Shown in pieces: positions 25,737 through 35,366 of a stretch of 64,000 nucleotides of DNA. The DNA lies in assembly GCF_963663645.1 (NCBI RefSeq), contig NZ_OY760499.1:62001-126000 (forward strand), given 5' to 3'. Source of the DNA: an uncultured Trichococcus sp. GTDB lineage: Bacteria; Bacillota; Bacilli; Lactobacillales; Aerococcaceae. Under the pieces are notes generated by a model. It was not told where the DNA came from. It saw only the letters and a list, made by a program, of their open reading frames with translations, and ran no database searches. Position 1 is the stretch's first letter; each line of letters starts with the position of its first letter. The position numbers were made by a program, and so were the translations under genes.

Positions 25737-26501
25737 TTACTGCAGCGAAAGCTTCAGCGATATCGGGCAATGGTCGCTGCCGAAGATATTTTCATGGATA
25801 TCCGCATCGACCAAAGCATCCTTCAAAGCTTCCGACACAAGGAAATAGTCGATCCGCCACCCCGCATTGTTTTTGCGGGCGTTGAAGCGATAGCTCCACC
25901 AGGAATATCTGCCTTCCGCATCGGGATGGAAGTAGCGGAAAGTATCGATGAATCCGTTGGCGATCACTTCGCTGAACTTGGCGCGTTCCTCGTCCGAAAA
26001 GCCCGCGTTCTTGCGGTTCGTTTTCCAATTCTTCAGATCGATGTTTTCGTGGGCAACGTTCAGGTCACCGCAGACGACGACCGGTTTTTCTGTCTCCAGG
26101 CCCTTCAGATAAGCCAGAAAGGCCGTCTCCCAATTCATCCGGTAGTCCAACCGCTTCAATTGCTCCTGTGAATTGGGCGTGTAGACAGTGACCAGATAGA
26201 AGTCGGTGTACTCCAAGGTGATGACGCGGCCTTCCGAATCATGTTCGGCATCGCTTATGCCCAACCGGACAGAAAGCGGGGTATGCTTTGTGAATATGGC
26301 CGTGCCGGAATAACCTTTGCGATCCGCATAATTCCAATAGGACTCATACCCGGGAAACGCTAGATCAATCTGGCCCTCCTGCAATTTCGTTTCCTGCAGA
26401 CAGAAGAAATCGGCATCGAAGTCCAAAAAAACATCCGCAAAATTCTTGTTTACGATGGCCCGCAAGCCATTGACGTTCCATGAGACAAATTTCAGTTCCA
26501 T
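25737..26501 (-). CDS. xth: Exodeoxyribonuclease III
   Basis: The 254-residue EEP-fold nuclease starts [15 protein letters not shown]. It has the metal-binding Glu in [27 protein letters not shown], and the C-terminal SWWSYR...[10 protein letters not shown] and GSDHCPISL with the catalytic Asp-His. It cleaves abasic sites and trims 3' ends in base excision repair, complementing Ung in this window. An AGGTGA site precedes ATG at 26501. Confidence 0.95.
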   Translation of the reverse strand: MELKFVSWNVNGLRAIVNKNFADVFLDFDADFFCLQETKLQEGQIDLAFPGYESYWNYADRKGYSGTAIFTKHTPLSVRLGISDAEHDSEGRVITLEYTDFYLVTVYTPNSQEQLKRLDYRMNWETAFLAYLKGLETEKPVVVCGDLNVAHENIDLKNWKTNRKNAGFSDEERAKFSEVIANGFIDTFRYFHPDAEGRYSWWSYRFNARKNNAGWRIDYFLVSEALKDALVDADIHENIFGSDHCPISLKLSLQ

Positions 26502-26515
26502 TTTGTTCACCTGCC

Positions 26516-26764
26516 TTAACGCAACGCGATCGTATAGTAAAGGAACAGGATGAAGAGGATCAGATTGATGGCAGCCAGTGTCCACTTCATTTTCGGCTCT
26601 GGGATGTTCAGCGCAAAAATCGTTCCGACGATCGGCAAAAACAGCGCCAATATCAACGAAGTCGTGGATACGGAGCCGGGATCCTTGGTCGTGAAGAGGT
26701 AAAGCGGATAAAGGATGGACAATAAAGTGAAGGTGATTCCGTTTCTGGTTTGTTTCGGTTGCAT
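26516..26764 (-). CDS. Small membrane protein of unknown function (82 aa)
   Basis: Two or three hydrophobic segments are visible: residues ~10-25 ([15 protein letters not shown]), ~35-50 ([16 protein letters not shown]) and ~62-80 ([18 protein letters not shown]). It is 14 bp upstream of xth on the same strand and has an AGGGGG-type site before ATG. No family recognised. Confidence 0.6.
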   Translation of the reverse strand: MQPKQTRNGITFTLLSILYPLYLFTTKDPGSVSTTSLILALFLPIVGTIFALNIPEPKMKWTLAAINLILFILFLYYTIALR

Positions 26765-26969
26765 GGAGCAGCCCCCTTTTTTCTGTTATCTGTAATATTT
26801 TACCATATCTGCGCGACCGAACCGCAAGGAATAAGATTGAATTCGCGTTCAAAAACGAAAATGGGCCGTGTATGTAACAAAGCTCTTGCAAATTGATTAA
26901 ATTGTAAATTTTTTCATAAACTTGTGTTAAAATAGCATGAACAGATGCGGAATCGCTCTTGATTAAATT

Positions 26970-26999
26970 TTGATTAATCAATGGTTAAAAAAATATAAT
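26970..26999 (+). promoter_or_regulatory. Probable murB promoter
   Basis: TTGATT and TATAAT are 18 bp apart. An inverted repeat TTGATAC-6-GTATCAA (27021-27040) follows just downstream of the predicted start site and could be an operator. The divergent gap 26765-27086 is otherwise AT-rich. Confidence 0.5.
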
Positions 27000-27086
27000 T
27001 AATTGCTGCCGCTTACTAATTTGATACAAATTGGTATCAAGTGATGTTAAAATGGACTACATAAATAAAATTAGTGGGTGAAATGC

Positions 27087-28001
27087 ATGTTGGGGACGGA
27101 AATAAAACAACAGTTTCCTGAAATGATCGTTAAAGAGAATGAAAACTTGTCACATTATACATACACAAAAACAGGTGGCCCGGCGGATGTGCTGGTCTTT
27201 CCGAAATCCAAAGAAGAAGTTGCGGCAATCGTCGCATGGGTGAATGAAAAAAAATTGCCCTTGACCGTATTGGGCAACTCCAGCAACGTCATCATCAAGG
27301 ACGGCGGCATCCGTGGTATCGTCATGATCCTGACGGAAATGGACCACATGGAAGTGAAACGCCATCGGTTGATCGTCCAGAGCGGCGCACGCCTGATTGA
27401 TGCTTCCCGGATGGCTTTGGCAGAGCGGTTGAGCGGCTTGGAATTCGCATGCGGCATTCCCGGCAGCGTCGGCGGAGCGGTCTACATGAATGCCGGAGCA
27501 TATGATGGTGAAGTCGAAGAAGTCATCGAATCCGTTGTGGTGATCACACGCGAAGGAAAAATCAAAACCTACGAGAAGGATGAACTTGAGTTTTCCTATC
27601 GCCACAGCAAGCTGCAGGAAACGAACGAAATCGTTCTGGAAGTCGTCTTCCATCTGGAAAAAGGCAAGCACGAAGCGATCAAAGCCCGAATGGATGAATT
27701 GACCGCTTTGCGCGAATCGAAGCAGCCATTGGAATATCCTTCATGCGGCAGCGTCTTCAAACGGCCGACCGGGTACTTCACAGGCAAATTGATCCAGGAA
27801 GCGGGTCTTCAGGGCTTGACTTGGGGTGGGGCGCAGGTTTCGATGAAGCATGCAGGGTTCATCGTGAACATCAACCAAGCTACAGCAACCGACTACATTG
27901 AACTGATTGCACACATCAAAAAAGTCATAATGGAACATTATGGCGTGCCGCTGGAAACGGAAGTCCGGATCATCGGAGAAGACGCAGTGGGAAGCGTATA
28001 G
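27087..28001 (+). CDS. murB: UDP-N-acetylenolpyruvoylglucosamine reductase
   Basis: The 304-residue flavoenzyme converts UDP-GlcNAc-enolpyruvate to UDP-MurNAc in peptidoglycan synthesis. FAD-binding features are LTVLGNSSNVIIKDGGIRG and GIPGSVGGAVYMNAGAYDGE. FSYRHSKLQ and the catalytic serine region PSCGSVFKRP...GKLIQEAGL are type IIa MurB. ATG at 27087 follows a GTGGG site; an in-frame GTG lies 9 nt upstream. Confidence 0.95.
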   Translation: MLGTEIKQQFPEMIVKENENLSHYTYTKTGGPADVLVFPKSKEEVAAIVAWVNEKKLPLTVLGNSSNVIIKDGGIRGIVMILTEMDHMEVKRHRLIVQSGARLIDASRMALAERLSGLEFACGIPGSVGGAVYMNAGAYDGEVEEVIESVVVITREGKIKTYEKDELEFSYRHSKLQETNEIVLEVVFHLEKGKHEAIKARMDELTALRESKQPLEYPSCGSVFKRPTGYFTGKLIQEAGLQGLTWGGAQVSMKHAGFIVNINQATATDYIELIAHIKKVIMEHYGVPLETEVRIIGEDAVGSV

Positions 28002-28173
28002 GTGAAAAGAAGGCTGGGTGTGAACATTCAGCTCTTTTTTTGGATAGCACTTAATTATTATTTTTTTGAATAGAGGAGTAACGGCCATCCCGGATTCACC
28101 GACTGCAGTCATCAGGGCAGCGAAATCAACAGTATGAAGCCGTTCCGTAACAAAATAATGAAGGAGGATAGCC

Positions 28174-29877
28174 ATGCGAAGACCACTGATATCTTTTCAG
28201 AACTTTAGTTTCACCTATTCAGATCAAAAGGAACCGACGTTGGAAGAACTGAATGTCACCATCTACGAAGGAGAAAAAATACTTGTGCTCGGCCCTAGCG
28301 GCTCCGGGAAAACGACCTTTGCCCGCTGTCTCACAGGCGTATTGCCGAGTGAAGAGAACGGCGATGCGAGTGGAAACATCCTCTTTCACCATCAGGTCGA
28401 TCAGACAGTTGCCCCCTTTGAAGATTTTCTTCCGAATGAAATGAAGCTGGTCAAGAATAGTCTGATTCCCCACGCGGATCAGATGGGGAAATTCGGAGTG
28501 AAGCAACAAATTCCATTCCGCTCCGCCGAAGAATTGAAAAAAATGGACAGTTGGCATGAATTTTTGGAGAAACGCCCTTACCTGAAGCGCAGTTTCATGA
28601 AATTATCGGAACAGCAATTGGGCGACATCACGATGGCCGGTATTTCCTTGGATGGCAAACCGTTGATTTTGTTCGATGAGCCATTAGCGAATCTGGACCC
28701 GAGCTCCGGGGACTTGGCCATGAAATTCATTGATGATCTGCATCGCGTCAGCGACACGACCGTCCTCATCATCGAACATAGGTTGGAAGATGTCTTGGCA
28801 CAGCCGATCGATCGTATCCTGCTGTTTTCCGGCGGGCGGCTCATCGCGGATGCAACGCCGGAGGAGATACTCCGCACCGAAATTTTGAGCGATATCGGCA
28901 TCCGGGAACCACTGTACATCACGGCTATGCGCTATGCCGGAGTCGATCTGGACAATGTCCGGGAGTTGGCGAACGTAAAGAAAGTGAATGGTCCGCAATT
29001 AAAGGAACAAATGGAGAGTTGGCTGAATTATCTGCCGCAATTCCGGTATCCCGATTATGATGAAGTGCTTTTGGAACTGGATGGCTTGTCGTTCAAATAT
29101 CCTTGGAATGACGAGGACATCGTCGACGGAGCCTTTCTCCGCATCTACAAAGGGGAAATGATCAGTCTTGTCGGTGCGAACGGCGCCGGCAAATCGACGC
29201 TTTCCCGCTTGATGACCGGAGAGGAAAAACCGCAGAGTGGACATATCTACTGGAAAGGCCAGAAAGTCAGCGACATCGACTCGGATGAAGCGGGAAACTA
29301 TGTCGGCTACGTCCCGCAGAACCCGAAAGACAGCCTGTCGCAGGAAACCGTGTATGAAGAGATTGCATTGAAACTGAAGCAGCGCAACATCCCAGAGGAA
29401 GAGATCGTAAGGAAAGTCGATGAAGTTGCAAAAGTTTGCGGACTGCAATACATCAAAGACTTGCCGTTGTCGATGCTGAGTTTCGGCCAACTGAAAAGGG
29501 TGTCGATTGCAGCCGTCTTGGCGCTGGATCCGGAGTTGATCATCTTGGATGAGCCGGCAGCCGGTCAGGATTTCAGTCATTATAAAGACATCATGCATTT
29601 CCTCCAGCAGATTCACCAGAACGGTGTGACCGTCGTGATCGTAACGCATGATATGCACCTGATGCTCGAATACACCCGCAGAGCGGTCGTCATGGCCAAA
29701 GGGAAAATCGTTGCCGATACGAGTTCCGCTTTTGTCCTCATCAATCCAAGGCTGATCCAGATCGCCTCATTGAAAGAGACTACCTTGTTCACCTTCGCCA
29801 ACCAAATCGGAATGACGGATCCATATTCCTTTACGGAAAAATTCGTCTACTACGATCGGGCCGCGCGTCTGTTCTAA
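28174..29877 (+). CDS. Two-domain energy-coupling factor (ECF) type ATPase
   Basis: The 567-residue protein has two tandem ABC ATPase domains. The first has Walker A GPSGSGKTT (~residue 37) and Walker B LILFDEPLANLDP, but about 70 extra residues replace the normal Q-loop region and the signature is LSEQQ. The second (~residues 295-567) has GANGAGKST, the ECF-style Q-loop YVPQNPKDSLS, MLSFGQLKR and IILDEPAAGQD. The layout matches YkoD-type vitamin transporter ATPases, but no T or S membrane component is adjacent, so it probably serves a transporter encoded elsewhere. A GAAGGAGG site precedes ATG. A weak stem-loop with T-run (28003-28041) ends murB. Confidence 0.8.
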   Translation: MRRPLISFQNFSFTYSDQKEPTLEELNVTIYEGEKILVLGPSGSGKTTFARCLTGVLPSEENGDASGNILFHHQVDQTVAPFEDFLPNEMKLVKNSLIPHADQMGKFGVKQQIPFRSAEELKKMDSWHEFLEKRPYLKRSFMKLSEQQLGDITMAGISLDGKPLILFDEPLANLDPSSGDLAMKFIDDLHRVSDTTVLIIEHRLEDVLAQPIDRILLFSGGRLIADATPEEILRTEILSDIGIREPLYITAMRYAGVDLDNVRELANVKKVNGPQLKEQMESWLNYLPQFRYPDYDEVLLELDGLSFKYPWNDEDIVDGAFLRIYKGEMISLVGANGAGKSTLSRLMTGEEKPQSGHIYWKGQKVSDIDSDEAGNYVGYVPQNPKDSLSQETVYEEIALKLKQRNIPEEEIVRKVDEVAKVCGLQYIKDLPLSMLSFGQLKRVSIAAVLALDPELIILDEPAAGQDFSHYKDIMHFLQQIHQNGVTVVIVTHDMHLMLEYTRRAVVMAKGKIVADTSSAFVLINPRLIQIASLKETTLFTFANQIGMTDPYSFTEKFVYYDRAARLF

Positions 29878-29895
29878 TAAAATACATATAGTTCC

Positions 29896-29928
29896 AAACG
29901 TCAGGATGATCATTTCTGGCGTTTTTTT
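29896..29928 (+). terminator. Terminator after the ECF ATPase gene
   Basis: AACGTCAG pairs with CTGGCGTT, followed by seven Ts. Confidence 0.65.
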
Positions 29929-29941
29929 ACGTGGGATTCTT

Positions 29942-29969
29942 TTGTAAATGACGCTGCTTCTTATATAAT
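29942..29969 (+). promoter_or_regulatory. potABCD promoter
   Basis: TTGTAA and TATAAT are separated by 16 bp, about 100 bp upstream of potA. Confidence 0.6.
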
Positions 29970-30072
29970 GATAGTGTTTTGTGCTAACATAATAGTGATG
30001 AGTGAATATCCGGTCGCATCCGATTGGAGTGAATGTTCAGCGCCCATACATAAACGATAAAGGCGGGAGAAA

Positions 30073-31161
30073 ATGACTGACAAACCGATCATTACTTTGG
30101 AGAATGTGAAAAAAGTATACGATGATGAAACTGTGTTGCATGATATTAACTTTGAGCTTGAAAAAGGCAAATTCTATACCCTTTTGGGACCATCCGGCTG
30201 CGGGAAAACGACGATTCTGCGTTTGATCGCCGGCTTTGCGGACGCTACGGAAGGCGTCATCAAAATCAACGAGGAAGTAGTGAATGACATACCGGCGAAC
30301 CGACGCAAAGTCAATACCGTTTTCCAGGACTACGCTTTGTTCCCCCACATGAATGTTTTCGATAATATCGCATTTGGGCTGACGATCAAAAAATTGCCCA
30401 AGGATCAGGTCAAGCTGAAAGTGGATGAAGCCCTGAAAATGGTTCAACTTGAGGGCTATGAAAACCGTGAAATCAGCGAAATGTCGGGCGGCCAGCAACA
30501 GCGGGTCGCAATCGCCCGGGCAATCGTCAACGAACCGGATGTGCTGCTGCTGGATGAACCGTTGTCGGCTTTGGATTTGAAATTGCGCACGGATATGCAG
30601 TACGAACTCCGTGAACTGCAGCAGCGTTTGGGTATCACCTTTATTTTTGTTACGCACGATCAGGAAGAGGCATTGGCGATGAGCGATTGGATATTCGTTA
30701 TGAACAAGGGCGCGATTGTCCAGAGTGGCACACCTGTGGATATTTACGATGAGCCGATCAACCGGTTCGTTGCGGATTTCATCGGCGAGAGCAATATCGT
30801 TTCCGGAACAATGGTGGAGGACTACAAAGTCAGCTTCGTCGGCAAAGAGTTCGAATGTTCCGATGCGGGCATCACTCCGGGTGAAAAAATCGAAATCGTC
30901 ATTCGTCCCGAAGATCTGGAGCTGACGACTGTCGAAAACGGCAAACTGGTCGTGAATATCGATACGCAGCTGTTCCGCGGTGTCCACTATGAAATCATCG
31001 GCTACGACAAGGACGGAAATGAGTGGATGATCCATTCCACTAAGCGCGCGGAAATCGGCAAGGATGTCGGCCTCCGTTTCGGTCCGCAGGATATCCATGT
31101 CATGCGCCTGGGCGAATCCGAAGAAGAGTTCGATGCCCGTCTGGAAAGCTATGAAGAATAG
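30073..31161 (+). CDS. potA: Spermidine/putrescine ABC transporter ATPase
   Basis: The 362-residue ATPase has Walker [11 protein letters not shown]-loop [10 protein letters not shown], signature [14 protein letters not shown] and Walker [16 protein letters not shown]. Its C-terminal regulatory TOBE domain includes VIRPEDLEL. It is first in potA-potB-potC-potD, where all gene joints are tight (11 bp, then two 4-bp overlaps). It drives polyamine uptake at the membrane. Confidence 0.93.
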   Translation: MTDKPIITLENVKKVYDDETVLHDINFELEKGKFYTLLGPSGCGKTTILRLIAGFADATEGVIKINEEVVNDIPANRRKVNTVFQDYALFPHMNVFDNIAFGLTIKKLPKDQVKLKVDEALKMVQLEGYENREISEMSGGQQQRVAIARAIVNEPDVLLLDEPLSALDLKLRTDMQYELRELQQRLGITFIFVTHDQEEALAMSDWIFVMNKGAIVQSGTPVDIYDEPINRFVADFIGESNIVSGTMVEDYKVSFVGKEFECSDAGITPGEKIEIVIRPEDLELTTVENGKLVVNIDTQLFRGVHYEIIGYDKDGNEWMIHSTKRAEIGKDVGLRFGPQDIHVMRLGESEEEFDARLESYEE

Positions 31162-31172
31162 GGGGAAGAGAC

Positions 31173-31988
31173 ATGACGAAAAATTCTAGAGCGTTCTATT
31201 CTGTTCCTTACGTGCTTTGGCTGGGGTTGTTTGTCCTCTCGCCGATGCTGCTGATCCTGTACCAGTCGTTTTTCGACATCACCGGAGCATTCACGTTTGC
31301 CAACTACGCGACCTATTTCAGTTCGGGAAATTATCTTCGGATGACGTTGAATTCGTTCCTGTATGCGTTCACCATCACCCTCGCGACGTTCCTGATCAGT
31401 TACCCGACGGCCCTGTTCCTGAGCCGGACGAAGCATAAGCAGCTCTGGCTGTCCTTGATCATTCTGCCGACATGGATCAACCTCTTGCTGAAGGCCTATG
31501 CCTTCATCGGTTTGTTCAGTCAGAGCGGTACGGTCAACCAGTTCCTGAGCTTCATGGGCATCGGTCCCCAACAGATCCTCTTCACGGACTTCAGTTTCAT
31601 TTTCGTGGCGGCTTACATCGAGCTGCCGTTCATGATCCTGCCGATCTTCAATTCGATCGAAGAGCTGAACCCGTCCCTAATCGTCGCCAGCGAGGACTTG
31701 GGCGCAACAAGGATGCAGACTTTGACGCGGGTCATCTTTCCTTTGACGCTGAGCGGCGTGCGCAGCGGTTTCCAGGCCGTCTTCATTCCGTCTCTGTCGC
31801 TGTTCATGCTGACGCGACTGATCGGTGGAAACCGGGTAATCACGCTGGGAACCGCCGTAGAGCAACATTTTCTCGTCACCCAGAACTGGGGGATGGGTTC
31901 CACGATCGGCGTCATTCTGATCATCAGCATGATTGCCATTATGTCCCTGACGCGTGACAAAAAGAAGAAAGGCAGGGGAGTCAAATGA
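31173..31988 (+). CDS. potB: Spermidine/putrescine ABC transporter permease
   Basis: The 271-residue protein has six predicted helices. The early segment YVLWLGLFVLSPMLLILYQSFFD and coupling loop NPSLIVASEDLGATRMQTLTRVIFPLT are typical of PotB. The last four bases overlap potC (ATGA). Confidence 0.92.
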   Translation: MTKNSRAFYSVPYVLWLGLFVLSPMLLILYQSFFDITGAFTFANYATYFSSGNYLRMTLNSFLYAFTITLATFLISYPTALFLSRTKHKQLWLSLIILPTWINLLLKAYAFIGLFSQSGTVNQFLSFMGIGPQQILFTDFSFIFVAAYIELPFMILPIFNSIEELNPSLIVASEDLGATRMQTLTRVIFPLTLSGVRSGFQAVFIPSLSLFMLTRLIGGNRVITLGTAVEQHFLVTQNWGMGSTIGVILIISMIAIMSLTRDKKKKGRGVK

Positions 31989-32836
31989 AGGAAACAACCA
32001 ACACGAAGTGGAACAATGCGTTCCTTGTGCTCGTTTTCGCCATCCTGTACCTGCCGATCTTTTATCTGATCTTTTATTCGTTCAATGCCGGCGGGACCAT
32101 GAATGCCTTCACCGGCTTCACGTGGGAGCATTACCAAGCTGTCTTTGAGGACACGCGCTTGATCGGCATCGTGCTGAACACATTTTTGGTGGCGTTGCTG
32201 TCGGCCCTCATCGCGACTGCGATCGGCACGATGGGTGCGATTTTCATTTATTTCACGAAAAAACGTAGCATCAAGAATACGCTTTTGAGCCTGAACAACG
32301 TGCTGATGGTTTCTCCGGACGTTATCATCGGGGCAAGTTTGTTGATTCTGTTTACGATGCTCGGCTTCTCGTTGGGCTTCTCCTCGGTGCTGTTGTCGCA
32401 CATCGCTTTTTCGATCCCTATTGTCGTGCTGATGGTGCTGCCGAAGCTTTATGAGATGAACGATTCGATGATCAGTGCGGCCCAGGATCTGGGCGCCAGC
32501 TCCGGCCAAGTGTTCAGCAGAATCCTGATCCCGAGCATCACTCCAGGGATACTGAGCGGCTTTTTCATGGCTTTTACCTATTCCTTAGATGATTTTGCGG
32601 TGACATTTTTCGTGACGGGGAACGGCTTCACTACTTTGGCGGTGGAAATTTATTCACGGGCCCGCCGTGGGGTCAGCCTGGAAATCAATGCACTCAGTGC
32701 GCTGATGTTCCTGTTCACGCTGCTGTTGGTCTTGGGCTACTATTTCATTCAACAGTACGAGCACAATAAACATGCGCAGCAATTGAAGGCGGTCGGGAAA
32801 CGCGCCGGCTCGGGACGGACGGTGAAAAAAGGATGA
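31985..32836 (+). CDS. potC: Spermidine/putrescine ABC transporter permease
   Basis: The 283-residue protein has multiple membrane helices. Landmarks are LYLPIFYLIFYSFNAG and coupling loop MISAAQDLGASSGQVFSRILIPSITPGI; FSLDDF appears as YSLDDFAVTFFVTG, a PotC hallmark. It overlaps potB and potD by 4 bp each. Confidence 0.92.
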   Translation: MKETTNTKWNNAFLVLVFAILYLPIFYLIFYSFNAGGTMNAFTGFTWEHYQAVFEDTRLIGIVLNTFLVALLSALIATAIGTMGAIFIYFTKKRSIKNTLLSLNNVLMVSPDVIIGASLLILFTMLGFSLGFSSVLLSHIAFSIPIVVLMVLPKLYEMNDSMISAAQDLGASSGQVFSRILIPSITPGILSGFFMAFTYSLDDFAVTFFVTGNGFTTLAVEIYSRARRGVSLEINALSALMFLFTLLLVLGYYFIQQYEHNKHAQQLKAVGKRAGSGRTVKKG

Positions 32837-33903
32837 AAAAATTAATGGGAATGGCGGCCGTTGTCCTGCTTGCTTGTGCAGCGATCGCTTTCGGTATAAA
32901 CGCTTTGAACAGAGCACAAGGTTTTTCGGAAGGGAATACGCTGACCATATACAACTGGGGCGACTACGTCGAACCGGAGCTGATTACGAAATTCGAAGAG
33001 CAGTCCGGGTATAAAGTCTCCTACGAGACGTTTGATTCGAATGAGGCGATGTACACCAAAGTCAAACAGGGCGGGACGGCTTATGATCTGAGCATCCCCT
33101 CGGAGTACATGATCAATAAAATGGCTGAAGAAGGCTTGCTGATCGAACTGGACCACTCGAAAATCGAAGGCCTGGATAACATCGATCCGCGCTTCCTGGA
33201 TTTGCCGTTCGATGAAGGCAACAACTATTCAATTCCTTATTTCTGGGGGACCTTGGGCATCATCTACAACGACAAAATGGTGACGAAAGAGATCACCTCC
33301 TGGTCCGATCTCTGGGATCCAAGCTACGCGAACAGTCTGCTCCTGATCGACGGGGCGCGCGAAGTGATGGGGCTGGGTCTCCAAAGTGAAGGCTACTCCC
33401 TCAATGAAACGGATCCGATGATTTTGAACGAGGTCGCGGAGAAACTGAAGGATATCACGCCGAATATCAAAGCCATCGTTGCCGATGAAATCAAGATGTA
33501 CATGATCCAGGAAGAAGCGGCCATCGCCGTGACTTTCTCCGGTGAAGCCAGCGAGATGCTTTGGGAAAACGAAAATCTTCATTATGTGATCCCGGAAGAG
33601 GGCTCCAATCTCTGGTTCGACAACATCGTCATACCAAAGACCGCCAAAAATATCGAAGGCGCCTATGCCTTCATCAATTTCATGCTGGAACCTGAGAATG
33701 CGGCCATCAATGCGGAATACGTCGGCTACGCCACGCCGAACCAAAACGCCATCGAGCTGATGGATCCCGAAATCACCAGCGACGAACAATTCTACCCCTC
33801 GGATGAAATCATGGACAAACTCGAAGTCTACGAAAACCTGGGAGCAAAAACACTGGGAACGTATAATGATCTGTTCCTGGAAATCAAAATGTTCAGAAAA
33901 TAA
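32833..33903 (+). CDS. potD: Spermidine/putrescine-binding lipoprotein
   Basis: The 356-residue binding protein has a short signal with possible lipobox VLLAC (~residue 15). Polyamine-binding features include YNWGDYVEPELI near the mature N-terminus, YDLSIPSEYMI, PYFWGTLGIIYN and FDNIVIPKTAKN. It captures external polyamines for PotBC. No terminator is visible after it; the IS-like element begins ~75 bp downstream. Confidence 0.93.
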   Translation: MKKLMGMAAVVLLACAAIAFGINALNRAQGFSEGNTLTIYNWGDYVEPELITKFEEQSGYKVSYETFDSNEAMYTKVKQGGTAYDLSIPSEYMINKMAEEGLLIELDHSKIEGLDNIDPRFLDLPFDEGNNYSIPYFWGTLGIIYNDKMVTKEITSWSDLWDPSYANSLLLIDGAREVMGLGLQSEGYSLNETDPMILNEVAEKLKDITPNIKAIVADEIKMYMIQEEAAIAVTFSGEASEMLWENENLHYVIPEEGSNLWFDNIVIPKTAKNIEGAYAFINFMLEPENAAINAEYVGYATPNQNAIELMDPEITSDEQFYPSDEIMDKLEVYENLGAKTLGTYNDLFLEIKMFRK

Positions 33904-34129
33904 TATAGAAATAAGGAGAACATACGGAGAATGAATAATCTCATAACCAAATGAACTGGCGATTTGATTATCAATTGTTTAACGATTTTCCGAAAGAAGT
34001 CTCCCACTTCTAAACGTTTCGGTGCGCAGCGCCAGTGAAAGTGGGAGATGAATTTCGGTCAGGCAATAGTCTGAAATAGATAACTGTTTTCTAACGCTGT
34101 ATAATTAGTGTTAGAAAGAGGTGATAATT

Positions 34130-35209
34130 GTGTTGAAAGCCTACCAGTTTCGACTTTATCCCAATGAACCACAGAAAGAGTATTTCTCCAACTGTTTCGG
34201 CTGTGTGAGATTTGCCTACAATCGAATGTTGAACGACAAAATCGAATACTACAAAGAAACGAAACAGATGCTCCACAATACGCCTGCACAATACAAGGAA
34301 GCATTCCCCTTCTTGAAGGAGGTGGATAGTCTCGCTTTAGCCAATGCCCAGCAAAACCTGAACAAGGCTTACAAGAATTTCTTCCGCGACAAGTCTGTTG
34401 GTTTCCCAAAATTCAAAGCCAAGCACAAATCAAAAGCATCATACACTACCAACAACCAGGGCGGGAACATCCGCATCGAAAACGGAAAAATCAAACTGCC
34501 GAAGATCGGCTTCGTCAGACTCAAGCAGCACCGGGATTTTGACGGCCTGATCAAATCCTGTACGATTTCCATGAACTAGGCTGGTAATTATTTCGTTTCC
34601 ATCTTGGTGGAACAGGAATTGCCCGAACGGCTGCCGGCGGAACACAAAATCGGCATCGATCTAGGTCTTTCCGATTTCGCCATCACCACAAACGATGCCG
34701 GGGAATCCGTGAAATATGCGAATCCGAAATGTTTGCACCAGTCCGAAAAGAAAGTCAAGAAAGCCCAACGCGCCTTGTCGCGCAAAGAAAAAGGCAGCAA
34801 GAACCGGGAAAAAGCGCGTGTGGTGCTGGCCAAGAAACACGAAAAGGTCGCAAACCAACGCAAGGATTTCCTGCGCAAACTCTCCAACCAGATCACGGAC
34901 GAAAACCAAGTCATCGTGATCGAAACGTTGCGGAGTTCGAATTTGATGAAGAACCACCGGTTGGCAAAAAGCATCGGCGATGTCAGTTGGTTCGAATTCA
35001 ATCGACAATTGATATATAAAGCCGAATGGAAAGGCCGGACACTCATCAAAGCGGACCGATTCTACCCATCCAGCCAAATCTGTTCCGCCTGCGGACAGAG
35101 GGACGGCAAGAAAGCCCTGCATATCCGCGAATGGATGTGTCCGAAATGTGGCGCCATCCATGATCGGGACATCAATGCCAGCAAGAACCTTTTGGCTTTG
35201 GCCAAGTAA
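34130..35209 (+). pseudogene. tnpB: TnpB RNA-guided nuclease interrupted by an in-frame amber codon
   Basis: Codon 150 of the frame is TAG (34577-34579); the same frame resumes immediately and runs to 35209, so a single nonsense change splits an otherwise full-length ~359-residue TnpB. The N-terminal helix-turn-helix region begins LKAYQFRLYPNEPQ. All RuvC residues are present downstream of the stop: Asp in GIDLGLSDFA, Glu in VIETLRSSN and Asp in HDRDINASKN. The four-Cys zinc ribbon (CSAC...CPKC) is intact. GTG at 34130 or TTG at 34133 may be the start, after AGAGGTG. Readthrough is possible, but decay is likelier. Confidence 0.85.
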
Positions 35210-35353
35210 AAGAAAAACCACGAGGCAGGTACTGCCTTTTGAGCCTACCCATATCCGTTCCCGCTGCCTGCAAAGACATAAGCAGGCAAGGAAGGAGTTC
35301 GTAGGAAGCTCCCACTTCAAAAGCCGTTAGGATTTAAGCGGTGAGCAGTTCAC
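35130..35353 (+). ncRNA. Candidate omega RNA (reRNA) scaffold at the tnpB 3' end
   Basis: Known TnpB guides are processed from the 3' end of tnpB plus the right end, ending at the element boundary. Here the stretch after the stop codon can fold (GCAGGCA repeats ~35225/35283, CTCCCACTTC) and ends AAGCGGTGAGCAGTTCAC. The guide would be the flank starting GCGAGGCGGGATAATG, which is the leader and start of the downstream lipoprotein gene. Confidence 0.5.
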
Positions 35354-35366
35354 GCGAGGCGGGATA

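Larger units (their letters stand above)
33978..35353 (+). mobile_element. IS200/IS605-type element with tnpB only
   Basis: The left end carries a long hairpin (TCTCCCACTT at 34000-34009 with AAGTGGGAGA at 34039-34048). The decamer CTCCCACTTC recurs at the right end (35309-35318), just before a terminal segment ending GTGAGCAGTTCAC. This is the subterminal hairpin style of single-strand transposons. There is no tnpA, so the element is non-autonomous. The left boundary near TTTAAC (33978-33983) is tentative; the right boundary at TTCAC (~35353) is better supported. Confidence 0.7.

Noticed and set aside
28080-28173. Short peptide gene or riboswitch between murB and the ECF ATPase
   Set aside because: A 24-codon frame runs into the ATPase gene without its own site, and no known riboswitch core was recognised.
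34121-35209. Two separate genes (short ORF plus TnpB C-terminal protein)
   Set aside because: The second frame is the direct in-frame continuation after one TAG and completes a single TnpB.
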